64,000 nucleotides of DNA, from NCBI GenBank assembly GCA_019096195.1, contig JAGTXK010000197.1:62001-126000 (forward strand), in the 5' to 3' direction. This DNA is from Boletus sp. NGJ. Its lineage: Eukaryota; Basidiomycota; Agaricomycetes; Boletales; Boletaceae. The translations under genes and the position numbers were made by a program. A model generated the notes under the pieces. The model saw only the letters and a program-made list of their open reading frames with translations, was not told where the DNA came from and made no database searches. This document shows positions 35,333 through 47,528 of this stretch, piece by piece. Numbering within the stretch: position 1 is the stretch's first letter; the number at the start of each line of letters is the position of its first letter.

Positions 35333-37338
35333 CTAATATATCGTGAATTTACCAATGTAGGTGAAAGGGAAAGTGAGGCACACCGTTACATGGACCCCCG
35401 CGGCCGTGGGTTGGGATGAATTGGTGGCCTGTTGCGTCTGATGGGACGTGAGCTGACGTGACGAGGGTCATCATCACCGGAAAGAGACTCACCGGGTCTG
35501 CTTCCGTTGCATCCGCAGCACCTTGTCCACCACGAGATGCGCCTTTTTTCGGACGTTTGGGAGTAGTGGTCTTGCTGCGTGATAAGTCCCTGCATACAAA
35601 ACCGAGGAACAACGAACCGTTCGCCATTTAATGATTTTGTTCCTCGCCGGCTAAGATATGTTTGACACAGCGCATTCAATCGTCCTTCAAGGAAATACAC
35701 TCACCGCCATCCACGAAGGTCCCTCTTGCCTGTCGTCCACTCTCGCTGGGGAGTGGGAAGGAGATCGACGATTGACAGGTTCGCGTGACTTTCCGGAAAC
35801 TCGATCGAGCTTGTGCGGCACTGGGTCCTTGCGACTCTTCCTGAGCCTCGTCTGCAGCCACCTCTTGACCGCCATGGTGCCTTTGGATGACTCTAGATTT
35901 TCCTCTTGATGCGCCTCTGGAGGGTAGGTCGCTGGCAGGTGATCTGATGACTGTGCTACGACATGAGATGGGCCAACCGGTGGGATCTCATCCACCCGGG
36001 GCTCGGCAGAGGATGCCAGGGACAAAGACTTCAGTAGCGTCAACACGGCAGCAAGAGGAGAATAAAATAACCACCAACTTCGTCATAGTCAAATGATTGA
36101 GGGGCGGGGGTGCTCGACGGCACCTCAGCCTATGCTTTTGTGAGAACTCGGTTCGAGAGGGAAACGAATGAACTCGTACATCGAGGAGATCACCATCGCC
36201 GTCGGACTCGAGGTGGCTGGACTTGCCAGGATCTTTCTGATGACAGAGTCAACAAAACTCTTTGGTGACGAAATGACACGCGGTGGAGTCACGTACTTTG
36301 CTGTCGTGGCCGCTGGGTACCGACGGCCGCTCGTCTTGTTGTGGTTCCTCGTGAGTAGCTACCTATGTAGTTTGTCAATATGCAGGCAGCTCGTCCGACA
36401 TGCAAGGGTCAAATACTTACATGGAATGGACCGTACGAGTCTGGGAGCACGCCGTTGAGGTGATGAACGACAATTTTTCCGTCAACTTGCCCAGTTGCGA
36501 GATAGCTATCGTCCTGGGAAATGGTGATCGACTGTATCAGATCACTTTCCTCGATGACAAGGCCTGTCTGAGAGAGTGTCGATGTGTCCAGGAACGAGAT
36601 CGAATGGTCTCCAAAGGTGGCGATGAATTTGCCATTTGGGGCGAGAGCGAGAGAGTAGCTGCCACCAGGAATTTGCAATGACTCGGTGAGCTGTGACCCA
36701 GTGGACACATCAAAACAGTTGATTTTGTTGTCCTCGGATGTGGCAAAGATTTGCTGACCATCGCTCGACCACGCAAGCGGAGTGGTTGCAGCAAGTCGGT
36801 GTGTCGTGGTTTTGATGGTGATGAGCTCGTCGCCATTGCGACTGTCGAAAATGCGGATAGAGCGATGGTAGCATGCAGTGATGATGTGTTCGCCACTTGG
36901 GGAGAACTTGACTCCAGTGACAGCATGGTCGTGCTCGAGTGGGCCAACAAGTCGCTCTCCGGTTTTGATGCTCCAAATGCTTGCATCTTTGTTAGTCCCA
37001 GTGGCAAATCGGGTCGAATCTGGAGAAATGTCCACAGCCCACACAGAGTTGCCGCTCTTCACGTCGATGACTTTTTCACGCATCTCTCCGTCCCACATGC
37101 TTGCCCCATTCTCCGTTCCATACACCATCCAATTGCCATCTCTCGACACAGATATGGTGTACACCTCCCCTCCCGTTTCCTTTGCGACCTCTTGACCGTC
37201 TGAAAGTCGCCACCGTCGAATCCCATCGTTACTCCCGCCCAAAAGATGCTCTCCGTCAGGGTGGAACGCAACTGTGTATACATAGTCAGGGTGACCAGGG
37301 TCAAGTACTATTATTTGTTCTTCCTGAATTGTCAGCAT
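35333..37338 (-). CDS. WD40 beta-propeller protein with basic tail, copy A (intact)
   Basis: Exon 1 (36421-37338, ATG at 37338) encodes about seven WD40 blades: VYTVAFHPDGEHLLGGSNDG, IRRWRLSDGQEV, VWAVDISPDSTRFATGTNKD, ASIWSIKTGERL, VTGVKFSPSGEHIITAC, IRIFDSRNGDELI and others. Exons 36297-36362, 36180-36236, 36079-36129 and 35705-36028 follow in phase. They encode a hydrophilic tail with PPVGPSHVVAQSSDHLPATY and TMAVKRWLQTRLRKSRKDP. The last part (about 35333-35700), with KTTTPKRPKKGASRGGQGAA and QQATNSSQPTAAGVHV, has uncertain splicing, so the stop is at 35333 or about 35349. No NACHT or other N-terminal effector domain is seen. Related WD40 genes are expanded in Agaricomycetes, and their role is unknown. 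A ligand- or self-recognition surface is only inference. Confidence 0.75.
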
Positions 37339-38990
37339 TGTTCAGTCAAACCTCGGAGCTGCTACCCACCGGTGTTCGTCGATGACATCCTCATCAATGG
37401 TACGCAGTTGTCGGCTTTGAAGCTTTTGAAGAGTGGAAGAACCAGGTGTTTCGGTTTACTCGTGGGATGCAAACTTGCTCCATAAATATGTTCCTTATTC
37501 TCATGACATTGGTCTGTTCGCACACTGCGTCGTGTCTTTGGTGCCTATTATTACCTGGATCCCAGCGGCTATATGCAACCCTCTCTACCGCGGGACCTTT
37601 CCTCCCCGACTAACCCCCACGATGGTGCGGTATCGGACCGGTTCCATACCAATGTACAGGGTACCCAGTGGGGAAATTCTCATCGCGTATCGTGCGTTCG
37701 AGATAGAACTCGACGCGAAACAAAGATCTGTTCGTCCTACCATCGCTGTGTCGTCTTGCTACGTCTGGCGCCTTAGCGAAACACATACTAGGGCAACTCA
37801 CTTGGGCAGACACTCTTTAGGGACCAGATACCTGGGCGGCACGTCGAGGAGACGCACCGCGGTGTCAATGTTGGCGAACCTGTTGCCAACGTTCGGACCC
37901 AACGCAAGGGCGATAGAATGCACCAACGAGGATGAACAACTGTTCGCCAGCGGTCTCGAGATGCGTTGATGCGGATGTAAAGGTGGCAAACAGTCTTGGA
38001 AGTCAAGAAGCGAATTCAATGACCTATCACCCCTTGGTGGATATCCTCATAGGACCGTATAGCGGCGGTGATCGCGTCATCGGGCCCACCCTCTATCCTC
38101 ATCGGAGTATCAGGCCTCCGAACGCAACCTCGAGTAGAAACGAGACCGTACAGAGACGAAGGAACGTCTAGAAGACATGGTGGGACCGAAAGTAGTGGGA
38201 CGGCAGGGGGGATATGTGCGCGGAGAGATCGTGCATTTCGGCAAAACGATGGGTACGAAGCGCACAAATCGAAATTGCTGGGTGGTGGGGATAGTTTCAG
38301 AGACTAGTTCTGTGTTTTGCTACTCACCAAGCTTTTGTTATTGACGTGTATGACGGTGTAGCACGACGGGTTGCTGCCCGGAAGCGTTTCGAAGAGAAGC
38401 ATACCGCAGCACGAGAAGACAAGGCGGCTCGACGGCGCGTCGGGCGTTCGCGATACGCGAGAAGGACAAAGCGACCCGTGGACATGTTCCAACAACTTGC
38501 TAAACAACGGTTCGAATAGTCTTATCATCATACACTGGCAATACATGGCTCATCGCCAACATCCTCTTTTGTTTGCATGCGTCATCTGGTCGAAACTGAG
38601 CATCCTTCGAGCCAGCATTGACGAATAGACATGTCATGTAATCTTCTCTCGAGCCGTGTGTAGTGCCGTTTTGGCACGAGGATGGCACACCTAGTCTGAA
38701 CTGTCTGGATCCCTGTCATCATAGCGCAAGAAATCGAGCATCGAAACGTTGGTGTGCTTGCCAAAGAATGAGTTGTGTGACATCCTAACACACGCTGGTC
38801 ATACTCGATCAGACACTGACCTGTAATACCAACCTAGTGTCTACATGTATGATATATTACATTAAATCCCGTGGATCAATCGGTCTCGTCAGGTGTGACT
38901 GACCGACAACACAGCATCCAGGTGGGAAACGTGATCGCAAGGGTAGAGTTGCCCGTTTCTCGTTGGTGCTGATCGACTGTGAGTCCGACT
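37339..38990. other. Spacer between WD40 copies A and B, with mosaic repeats
   Basis: About 1.65 kb. Bases 37339-37490 match the 5' flanks of copies B and C. Bases 37610-37710 match 46795-46890 in the copy C flank. A Lys/Arg/Glu-rich open stretch at about 38306-38521 (ARKRFEEKHTAAREDKAARR to QQLAKQRFE, stop TAG) follows a splice-acceptor-like TTTCAG. It could be the last exon of a lost gene, but it has no ATG and no recognisable domain. Otherwise nothing supported. Confidence 0.4.
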
Positions 38991-40950
38991 ACGTAGGTGA
39001 AAGGAAAACAATGCGCACCGTGAGGTGGACCTTCCCGGCTGAGGGTTGAGATGGATTATTCGGTTGTTGCACCTAATAGGACGTGAGCAGTCATGATGAG
39101 GTCTACGTCGACAGAAAAAGACACACAGGATCTTGGTTTGGATCTGGAGCACTGTGTCCACCATGCGAGGCGTCTTCGTTCGGATGTTTGGGAGTAGTGG
39201 TCTTGCCATGCATTTATGCTGCAATATGTGATAAGTCCCTGCATACAAATCCGAGGAACAACGAACCGTTCGCCATTTAATGATTTTGTTCCTCGCCGGC
39301 TAAGATATGTTCGACACGGTGCATTCAATCGTCCTTCAAGGAAATACACTCACCGCCATCCACGAAGGTCCCTCTTGCCTGTCATCCACTCTCGCTGGTG
39401 AGTGGGATCGACGATCAGCAGACTCGCGTGACTCTCCGGAAAGTCGATCGAGCTTGTGTGACGCCGGGTCCTTGTTACCCAACCTCGTCTGTAGCCACTT
39501 CTTGACCGCCATGATGCCCTTGGATGACTCGAGATTTTCCTCTCGATATGCCTCTGGAGGGTAGGTCGCTGGCAGGTGATCTGATGACTGTGCTACGACA
39601 TGAGATGGGCCAACCGGTGGGATCTCGTCCTCCTGGGGATTGACAGAGGATTCCAGGGACAGAGACTGCAGTAGCGTCAACACGGCAGCAAGAGGAGAAT
39701 AAACTAACCACCCACCTCGTCATAGTCAAATGATTGAGGGGCGGGGGTGCTCGACGGCACCTCAGCCTATGCTTTTGTGAGAACTCGGTTCGAGAGGGAA
39801 ACGAATGAACTCGTACATCGAGGAGATCGCCATCGTCGTCGGACTCGAGGTGGCTGGGCTTGCCAGGATCTTTCTGATGACAGAGTGAGCAAAACTCTTT
39901 GGTGATGAAATGACATGCGGTGGAGTCACGTACTTTGCTGTCGTGGCCGCTGGGTACCGACGGCCGCTCGTCTTCCTTGTGAGTAGCTACCTATGTAGTT
40001 TGTCAATGTGAGAGGGCCAAGAAGGCACAAATACTAGTTACAAATGGATTGTCTGCAAGCACACCGTCGAGGTGACGAACGACAATTTTTCCGTCGTATC
40101 GTCCAGTCGCGAGGTAGCTACTGTCCTGAGAGATGGCAATTGACCGTATTGCATCGTCATCAATGACAGGGCCCGTCCGAGAGAGTGTCAATGTGTCCAG
40201 GAACACAATTGAACGGTCTCCAAAGGTGGCGATGAATTTGCCATTCGGGGCGAGAGCGAGAGAGTGGATGCCACCAGGAATTTGCAATTCGGCGAGCTGT
40301 GACCCAGTGGATGCATCAAAACAGTTGATTTTGTTGTCCCTGGATGTGGCAAAGATTTGCTGATCGTCGCTCGACCACGCAAGCGGAGTGGTTGCAGCGA
40401 ATTTGGGTGTGATGGTGTCGATGGTGATGAGCTTGTCGCCGTTGCGACTGTCGAAAATGCGGATAGAGCCACCCCAACAGGCAGTGGCGATGTGTTCGCC
40501 ACTTGGGGAGAACTGGATTCCAGTGACAACACGGTCGTGCTCGAGTGGGCCAACAAGTCGCTCTCTGGTTTTGATGCTCCAAATGCTCGCAGCTTTGTAA
40601 GTCCCAGTGGCAAACCTTGTCGAATCTAGGGAAATGTCCACTGCCCACATCTCGTTTCTGCCCTCCACGTCGATGACCTTTTCACGCAGGTCTCCGTCCC
40701 ACACACTTACCCCCTCCTTAGTCCCACAAACTATCCATTTGCCATCTCTCGACACAGATATGCTGTACACCCTTGTTCCCGTCTGCATTGCGACCTCTTG
40801 ACCGTCTGAAAGTCGCCATCGTCGAATCCCATCATCGCTCCCGCCCAAAAGATGCTTTCCGTCAGGGTGGAACGCAACTGGGTATACAATACCAGAGCGA
40901 CGTCGACGGTGTCAAGTACTATCGTTTGTTTCTTCATAGATTGTCAGCAT
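38991..40950 (-). pseudogene. WD40 protein gene, copy B (probable pseudogene)
   Basis: The propeller is still almost complete in one frame (40003-40848): IRRWRLSDGQEVAMQTGTRV, MWAVDISLDSTRFATGT, VTGIQFSPSGEHIATACWGG and LATGRYDGKIVVRHLDGVL. Upstream, the frame from the ATG (TIVLDT...) does not join VYPVAFHPDGKHLLGG without a one-base shift. In the tail, the segment matching copy A exon 6 carries about 14 extra bases (near 39216-39230), and the final exon is poorly conserved. The tail exon 39360-39659 still reads SLSLESSVNPQEDEIPPVGP and so on. A protein lacking the first strand could still be made if a different start is used. I judge it decaying, with moderate confidence. Confidence 0.6.
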
Positions 40951-42190
40951 TGCTCAATCACATGCACACCTCGAGCTACCACCCACCAGTGTTCGTCCAC
41001 GACATCCTCACCAATGGTACACAGTCGTCGGCTTTGAAGAGTGGAAGAACAAGGTATTTCGGTTTACTCGTGGTACGCAAATTTTTCGTTTCCTTTGTTC
41101 TCAATGTGGTCTGTTCACACACTGCCTTGTATCTTTGGCGCTTATTCTTACCTGGATCCCAGCTATCTGATCTCGTTGCGACGACCAGGTAAACAATCAA
41201 CGTCTGCGAAACCTTCCGTCGTTTCCAAGCGCAGTCTAATGTTTGTTGTATCTACGCTGCGAGGCTATTCACGACGAGTTTACAATCCGCACATATTCTG
41301 CGCAAAGGCAGAAATGTGCCAGTTAGAATTCATTCTACATCCTGCACCTCGTCAAGATGTCCGTTGAAAAACCCAAGATACTTCATTCGCCGTTGTCTCC
41401 TACTTCATCTTGCATTTGCCACTGTCCTAGGGGAACAAATGGTTGCTTCTAGCTTCTCTTCTCTGTGTGGTTTTAGAATTGTTTAGTAAACGATTGTCCT
41501 TAGTGCGGACACGGTACGGCGTGTGTGGTCGCGGTCACATCTCTCGAATACAGACTCACTCCGGTCAATTTTTATTTTTATTTCTTCCCCGGGTGTATTG
41601 AATGCTTTCTTGCCTCAGGTTGTTGCGGCATGTATGCTTGTCCCCCCAGACTTGAGAAACACCGAAACCAGTTTTGTCATGTGTTTTACCACGACAAGTA
41701 TTATCTGTGGGTCCAACCAATCCATGCTCTTCCAACATGTTCATAAACTGTTTTCGCCACCAGGAACTACCCCTTCAAACCATCCTAGTTTTGCCACCCA
41801 GTTTCCATGGCGGCTCTCGCCACAACGCATGCACGCATTCAGGCCCAAACGCTCGAGCTCAGGCACCTGATGCTCTCAGACGTTGTTTCCCATCCCTCAG
41901 AGGTCGTTTCGAGGGGAGTTGGCAACACCTCTGACACCGTCGTCTTGTCCACTCTGTCGATCCGTCTGATCGTAAACACGCGTCATCAACGCGAGATCTA
42001 TCGGCCAATGATCTCTATAGTTTGTCCCGCTGGATATCTCTCGTCATACGAAAATCACCCTGGGCTTCCTCAAATGACAGTGTGCGCTGAAGAAACAATA
42101 TTTTTGTCTCCTACTTCGCCTCTAATTTGCCAATTTCTTATGGGTACAAATGATCTCCTCCAGGTACTCGTCGGTTGTCCTATAACCCAA
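40951..42190. other. Flank of copy B with duplicated fragments of a third gene
   Basis: About 1.2 kb. Bases 40951-41460 are nearly colinear with 46110-46620 (copy C flank). Bases 41600-41990 match 47310-47750. Within the second block is an ATG-initiated stretch (41807 onward) conserved in frame with 47529 onward; see the separate entry. A short segment, 42105-42180, resembles 41390-41450 and 46550-46625, an internal duplication. Confidence 0.5.
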
Positions 42191-42193
42191 TAA
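41807..42193 (+). pseudogene. Fragment of an unknown gene in the duplicated block (copy near WD40 B)
   Basis: ATG at 41807 in good context (TTTCCATGGCG) begins ALATTHARIQAQTLELRHL. The matching stretch at 47529 differs at eight bases over the first 26 codons, and six of these changes are synonymous in this frame. That pattern suggests the frame was under selection after or before duplication. A later shared stretch reads RLIVNTRHQREIYRPM here and RLIVDTHHQRKIYSPM in the other copy. I recognise no family. The frame runs 128 codons here but stops after 42 in the other copy, so at least one copy is broken. Confidence 0.35.
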
Positions 42194-42194
42194 A

Positions 42195-43730
42195 TGCACC
42201 ATCTCCGCGACGTCTGATTCTGTTCACGGCCGTCGACCTTCTTGTCCGTAATGAATCACCCTCAAACATTCACCCGTTCCGCCCCGCCAGCGGCAACGAG
42301 GCGATAGCGTTGCGTCGGACTCTTCCCGAAGGATACCTGTTGCAGCATTCAGGGAAGCGCTAGCTCACAGCCATGTCAATTTCCCCGTTCCTTACCTTGG
42401 CCCTAGTTCTATTTATCAAATATCACACCCACGACAAGATCTCCCTCACTGGCAATTGTCCAGATCAGCGTGGCCACTCAGTCAGATTGGGCCCACGAGC
42501 TTCCATTTCGACAAGTACGTTGACGCCAAGTGAAACGGCACGCTGGGTATCAATCGTGGCAGCGAACAAGTCATCTTCTAGTTCACATGGTAAGGCGCTG
42601 CTTCCTTGTACTAGACATACTCCGCCAGTTCACAAGGCCGCATCTTCAGTGTATCGTTGCAGATCTAGCAGCGACGTGAGACTTGACCGCGATAAGGATC
42701 TCGTGAATACAATTAGGTTCGTCAGCGGTTTGAATAGTGAGTCTGGTCGACCTTCCGTCAAGTCACCCTGCAGCAGCCCATCGCCAGTGGCATGACCCTG
42801 ATGGGTCAATTTCAGCAACAACGATCCTCGCTAGGATCGGGTGAAGAATGGAAACGCAGCTCGAATGTCGGGTTTGGAGCAGATTTTCTGTGAACGGAGG
42901 GTGCGGGGAGAGCTATGGGATGGCACCAATGGGCATGAAGCTTCGTGGCCTTCCCAAGCGCCACTGCCTCTGTCTATGCTGGCATCAGCACTCGCAGAGC
43001 GAATATGGGGTGTCGGAGGCTGACGCACGCGGAGTGTCTCTGGCGACTTGTTTAGGCCCTCCTCCTTTCGTTCGAACCACGCGGGGAATAGTGCTGCGAG
43101 CGCGTATGGGGGTAGCTCGAGACCTCGCGCTTGGACAGGTGTTATGCCTCCATCGACATCGTCAGGGCAGTCGACAAGAACGTCCGGGAAAACCAGCACG
43201 GAGTCACCACCATCGAGCTGGAATAATGTCTCATCTCCACCTTACACAAATCACACCTCGCATCTGCGTGTTGCTTTTCGTGGATCAACGTTGCACTCGT
43301 AATGTGTTCATTTTTTTGCCGCAACGACGGCCACCAGTGACTCGGTTTGATTATCATTATTTCTTTAATCTCTCGCAGCATGGTTTGACCACCCTTTTTA
43401 AATATCCTCATCAATTTGTCTTGCGTCGTCGTTCCTTTTTTGTGGTATTTTCTCTTCCTTGTTGATTCGCATCATGATGCATTTCTAGCATTGTTCTAGG
43501 ACGCTCTCTCATTCATTTAGCTCGATCATACGTGTCCCTCTCTTTTCCCCGACTTTCTCTCGCTCTCAATCGGATCTCATGATCTTTTTGTGTCGTTTTC
43601 TGGCACTATACACCTGTCACTTTGTTTTCTCCCTATAAACGAGGAATGTAAGGTCGTCCGGGATATTTATCTGGATGCGCTTTTCGAGGGGGAAACGGGC
43701 AGCAGAACGACTCGATAATTACGCCGTCGG
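42195..43730 (+). pseudogene. Decayed copy of the Ser/Pro/Gly-rich gene with its 3' flank
   Basis: This stretch matches parts of the gene at 30.97-34.58 kb in the same order. 42195-42380 matches about 31262-31320 and 31680-31830. 42420-42600 matches 32140-32295 (LTPSETARWVSIVAANKSSS against LTPSGAARRASILAATNSYS). 42610-42760 matches about 32710-32840. 42838-43240 matches about 34035-34565. 43300-43730 matches the downstream region. The donor site of the first intron (CATGGTAAGGCGC) is retained, so the copy arose at DNA level, not through mRNA. Large internal deletions and several frame changes make it non-coding as a whole. Confidence 0.75.
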
Positions 43731-44096
43731 TTGAGTACGGAGTGAAGTTGGGTTCACCCGCCCGTGTTGAAGTTAGGAGGAGATCAGGTGAAGATACAGA
43801 CGTCTCGGAACAAGTACACCGATGATCTATTACGAATCCATCTTGTCCAGGGGCGATCAGCTCAGGGCTTGGACTCTCGCAGGACAGGTGTATGTATCAT
43901 GATTCGTACAAGTGCTGTGAGATACAGGGCTCAAAAGACTGCGTGGTGAATGTTCCGTTTACAACGTGATATCTACATGTAATGCATTCAAATGCCTCGA
44001 TCAATGTGTCTCGTCGTTTGTGCTTGGGCGACAGCACAACAGCCACATGGGATATCTGATCGAAAATCTGAGGGTACCATACCCTGAGTCTTCCTG
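43731..44096. other. Spacer between the decayed gene copy and WD40 copy C
   Basis: Bases 43970-44096 match 35203-35332 at about 90% by eye, marking the colinear junction of the duplicated block. The rest resembles 34990-35170 more loosely. No gene. Confidence 0.55.
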
Positions 44097-46106
44097 GCGC
44101 TAATATATCGTGAGTCTACCAATGTAGGTGAAAGGAAAGTGACGCGCACCGTTACATGGACCCCCGCGGCCGTGGGTTGGGATGAATTGTTCGCTTGTTG
44201 CGTCTGATGGGACGTGAGCTGACGTGACGAGGGTCATCATCACCGGAAAGAGACGCACCAGGTCCGCTTCTGTTGCATCCGCAGCACCTTGTCCACCACG
44301 AGATGCGTCTTTTTTCGGACGTTTGGGAGTAGTGGTCTTGCTGCGTGATAAGTCCCTGCATACAAATCCGAGGAACAACGAACCGTTCGCCATTTAATGA
44401 TTTTGTTCCTCGCCGGCTAAGATATGTTTGACACAGCGCATTCAATCGTCCTTCAAGGAAATACACTCACCGCCATCCACGAAGGTCCCTCTTGCCTGTC
44501 GTCCACTCTCACTGGGGAGTGGGAAGGAGATCGACGATCGACAGGTTCGCGTGACTTTCCGGGAAGTCGATCGAGCTTGTGCGACGCACTGGGTCCTTGC
44601 GACTCTTCCTGAGCCTCGTCTGCAGCCACCTCTTGACCACCATGATGCCCTTGGATGACTCTAGATTTTCCTCTCGACGCGCCTCTGGAGGGTAGGTCGC
44701 TGGCGGGTGATCTGATGACTGTGCTACGACATGAGATGGGCCAACCGGTGGCAGTATCTCGTCCATCCGGGGCTCGGCAGAGGATGCCAGGGACAGAGAC
44801 TCCAGTAGCGTCAACACGGCAGCAAGAGGAGAATAAACTAACCACCCACCTCGTCATAGTCAAATGATTGAGGGGCGGGGGTGCTCGACGGCACCTCAGC
44901 CTATGCTTTTGTGAGAACTCGATTCGAGAGGGAAACAAATGCACTCGTACATCGAGGAGATCACCATCGTCGTCGGACTCGAGGTGGCTGGACTTGCCAG
45001 GATCTTTCTGATGACGGAGTCAGCAAAACTCTTTGGTGACGAAATGACATGCGGTGGAGTCACGTACTTTGCTGTCGTGGCCGCTGGGTACCGACGGCCG
45101 CTCGTCTTCCTCGTGAGTAGCTACCTATGTAGTTTGTCAATGTGAGAGGGCCAAGAAAGCACAAATACTTGCATGGAATGGACCGTACAAGTCCGGGAGC
45201 ACACCGTTGAGGTGACGAACGACAATTTTTCCGTCGTATCGCCCAGTCGCGAGGTAGCTACTGTCCTGGGAGATGGCGATTGACCGTATTGCACTCGTCC
45301 TCGATGACAGGGCCCGTCCGAGAGAGTGTTCAATGTGTCCAGGAACACGATCGAAACGGTCTCCAAAGGTGGCGATGAATTTGCCATTCGGGGCGAGAGC
45401 GAGAGAGTAGCTGCCACCAGGAATTTGCAATTCGGCGAGCTGTGACCCAGTGGATGCATCAAAAGAGCTGATTTTCTTGTCCTCGGATGTGGCAAAGATT
45501 TGCTGACCGTCGCTCGACCACGCAAGCGGAGTGGCTGCAGCAAATTCGGGTGTGGTGGTGTCGATGGTGATGAGCTCGTCGCCGTTGCGACTGTCGAAAA
45601 TGCGGATCGAGCGACCCCAACAGGCAGTGGCGATGTGCTCGCCACTTGGGGAGAACTGGATTCCAGTGACAGTATGGTCGTGCTCGAGTGGGCCAACAAG
45701 TCGCTCTCCGGTTTTGATGCTCCAAATGCTCGCAGCTTTGCGTAGTCCCAGTGGCCAATCGGGTCGAATCTGGGGAGACATCAACAGCCCCCACAGGGTT
45801 GTCGCTCTCCACGTCGACGACTTTTTCACGCAGCTCTCCGTCCCACACGCTTGCCCCGCTCTCAGTCCCGCACGCTATCCACTTGCCATCTCTCGACACA
45901 GATATGGCTGTACACCCTTGTTCCCGTCTGCATTGCGACCTCTTGACCGTCTGAAAGTCGCCATCGTCGAATCCCATCGTCGCTCCCGCCCAAAAGATGC
46001 TTTCCGTCAGGCTGGAACGCGACTGCGTATACAATACCCGAGCTAGACGTTGACCGGTGTCAAGTACTATCGTTTGGTCTTCACTGAGATTGTCAGCATT
46101 GCTCAA
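44097..46106 (-). pseudogene. WD40 protein gene, copy C (probable pseudogene)
   Basis: This copy is similar to copy A over its whole length, including the basic tail (KTTTPKRPKKDASRGGQGAA near 44330). The propeller is broken into pieces in different frames. The N-terminal strand needs the same shift as in copy B. There is an extra base near 45907 (before ISVSRDGKW), a length difference near 45740, and extra bases near 45330 and 45356. The core from about 45380 to 45735 is intact (VTGIQFSPSGEHIATACWGR, RIFDSRNGDELITIDTTTPE). The intron after the propeller has a GC donor (GCAAGT) where copy A has GTAAGT. The final exon also differs in frame from copy A. Probably non-functional. Confidence 0.65.
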
Positions 46107-47528
46107 TCACATGCACGCCTCGAGCTACCACGCACCGGTGTTCGTCGACGACATCCTCACCAATGGTACACAGTCGTCGGCTTTGAAGAGTGGAAGAAAC
46201 AAGGTATTTCGGTTTACTCCTGGTACGCAAAATTTTCGTTTCCTTTGTTCTCAATGTGGTCCGTTCACACACTGCCTTGTATCTTTGGCGCTTATTCTTA
46301 CCAGGATCCCAGCTATCTGATCTCGTTGCGATGACCAGGTAAACAATCAACGTCTGCGAAACCTTCCGTCGTTTCCAAGCGCAGTCTAATGTTTTTTGTA
46401 TCTACGCTGCGAGGCTATTCACGACGAGTTTACAATCCGCACATAGAAAATGTGGCAGTTGGAATTCATTTGCATTCTGCAAGTGGTTACCTCCTGCACC
46501 TCGTCAAGATGTTCATTGAAATTTTCAAGATGCTTCATTCACCTGATTTCCGTTGTCTCCTACTTCATCTTGCATTTGCCGCTGTCCTGTGGGAACAAAT
46601 GGTTGCTTCTAGCTTCTCTTCCAGATACTCATCGGTTTTCCCATCGGGCTTGGTGCTTTAGAAATGTCTGGGCCTCTCTTTCAACACCGGGTCACCGATC
46701 GTTGTTTCCAAAAATACGAGTCTCCGCTTAGTCCAGGGCTGGTACCCCAGCGGCTACATCCAACCCTCCTCCATCGCAGGGACCTCCCCGACCAACCCCC
46801 ACGATGGCGCGGTATCGGTTCGGTTCTACACCAATATACAGGGTTCCCAGTAGGGAAATTCTCATCGTGTATCGTGCGTTCGAGATAGATGTCCTTGTCG
46901 TGTCCAGCTCGATGCCGGAAAAGATCTGTTCGTCCTGCTGTCGCTGTGTCGCTACCATGTGTGTTTTCCACGGGTTAGCGAAATATGATTTGCTTGTGCA
47001 GATACTCCAGGGACCCACGCGGTGAAGAGACGTCTGGAAAGCCGTCGGGTTGTCGGATCATCTGGATGTGAGCTAAACGGCGACGAAAGGCCGTACGATA
47101 AATCGGACGTTATCGTATGTGGGTGCTCGTTGGCAGTTTATACGCGCATCTTTCTCTCAAATCTTGATCAGGGACACCACCATCACCGGAGATAGTGGTC
47201 TACTTTCGCTCGCAATCTCGCACAATTTATCATTCTGGGATTCTCAACGCGACGCGGGCCTTCGCCGCGTGGTTTGAGAGTTGTTTAACATGCGATCGTC
47301 TCCGGGGCGGGCATGACCCGAGGTTGTCGCGTCACGATTTGCAAGTATGCTTTTGTCCTCCCCGACTGACAAGCACCGAGACCAATTTCGTCCACGCGTC
47401 GAACCACGACAGGTATCATGCTCGATTGGTTTCCGTCTCGTCGTCGTCCTACCCATACATTAAAGGCGCATGTTTTCGCCACCAGCAACTACCCCTTCAA
47501 ACCACCATACTTATGCCACCCAGTTTCC

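Noticed and set aside
36130-36180. GGTTCGA-like box resembling a tRNA B box
   Set aside because: No matching acceptor stem, A box or cloverleaf around it, and it lies in an intron of the WD40 gene.
35333-37338. NACHT/NLR-type protein reading of the WD40 gene
   Set aside because: No P-loop or NACHT-like sequence lies upstream. The propeller begins at the ATG, and the upstream 1.6 kb holds only repeats.
38500-38520. ACGGTTCGAATAG resembling a tRNA T-arm
   Set aside because: No cloverleaf can be built from the neighbouring bases.
42195-43730. Processed (retro) copy of the Ser/Pro/Gly-rich gene
   Set aside because: The first intron's donor and the downstream genomic flank are present, so it was not copied from mRNA.
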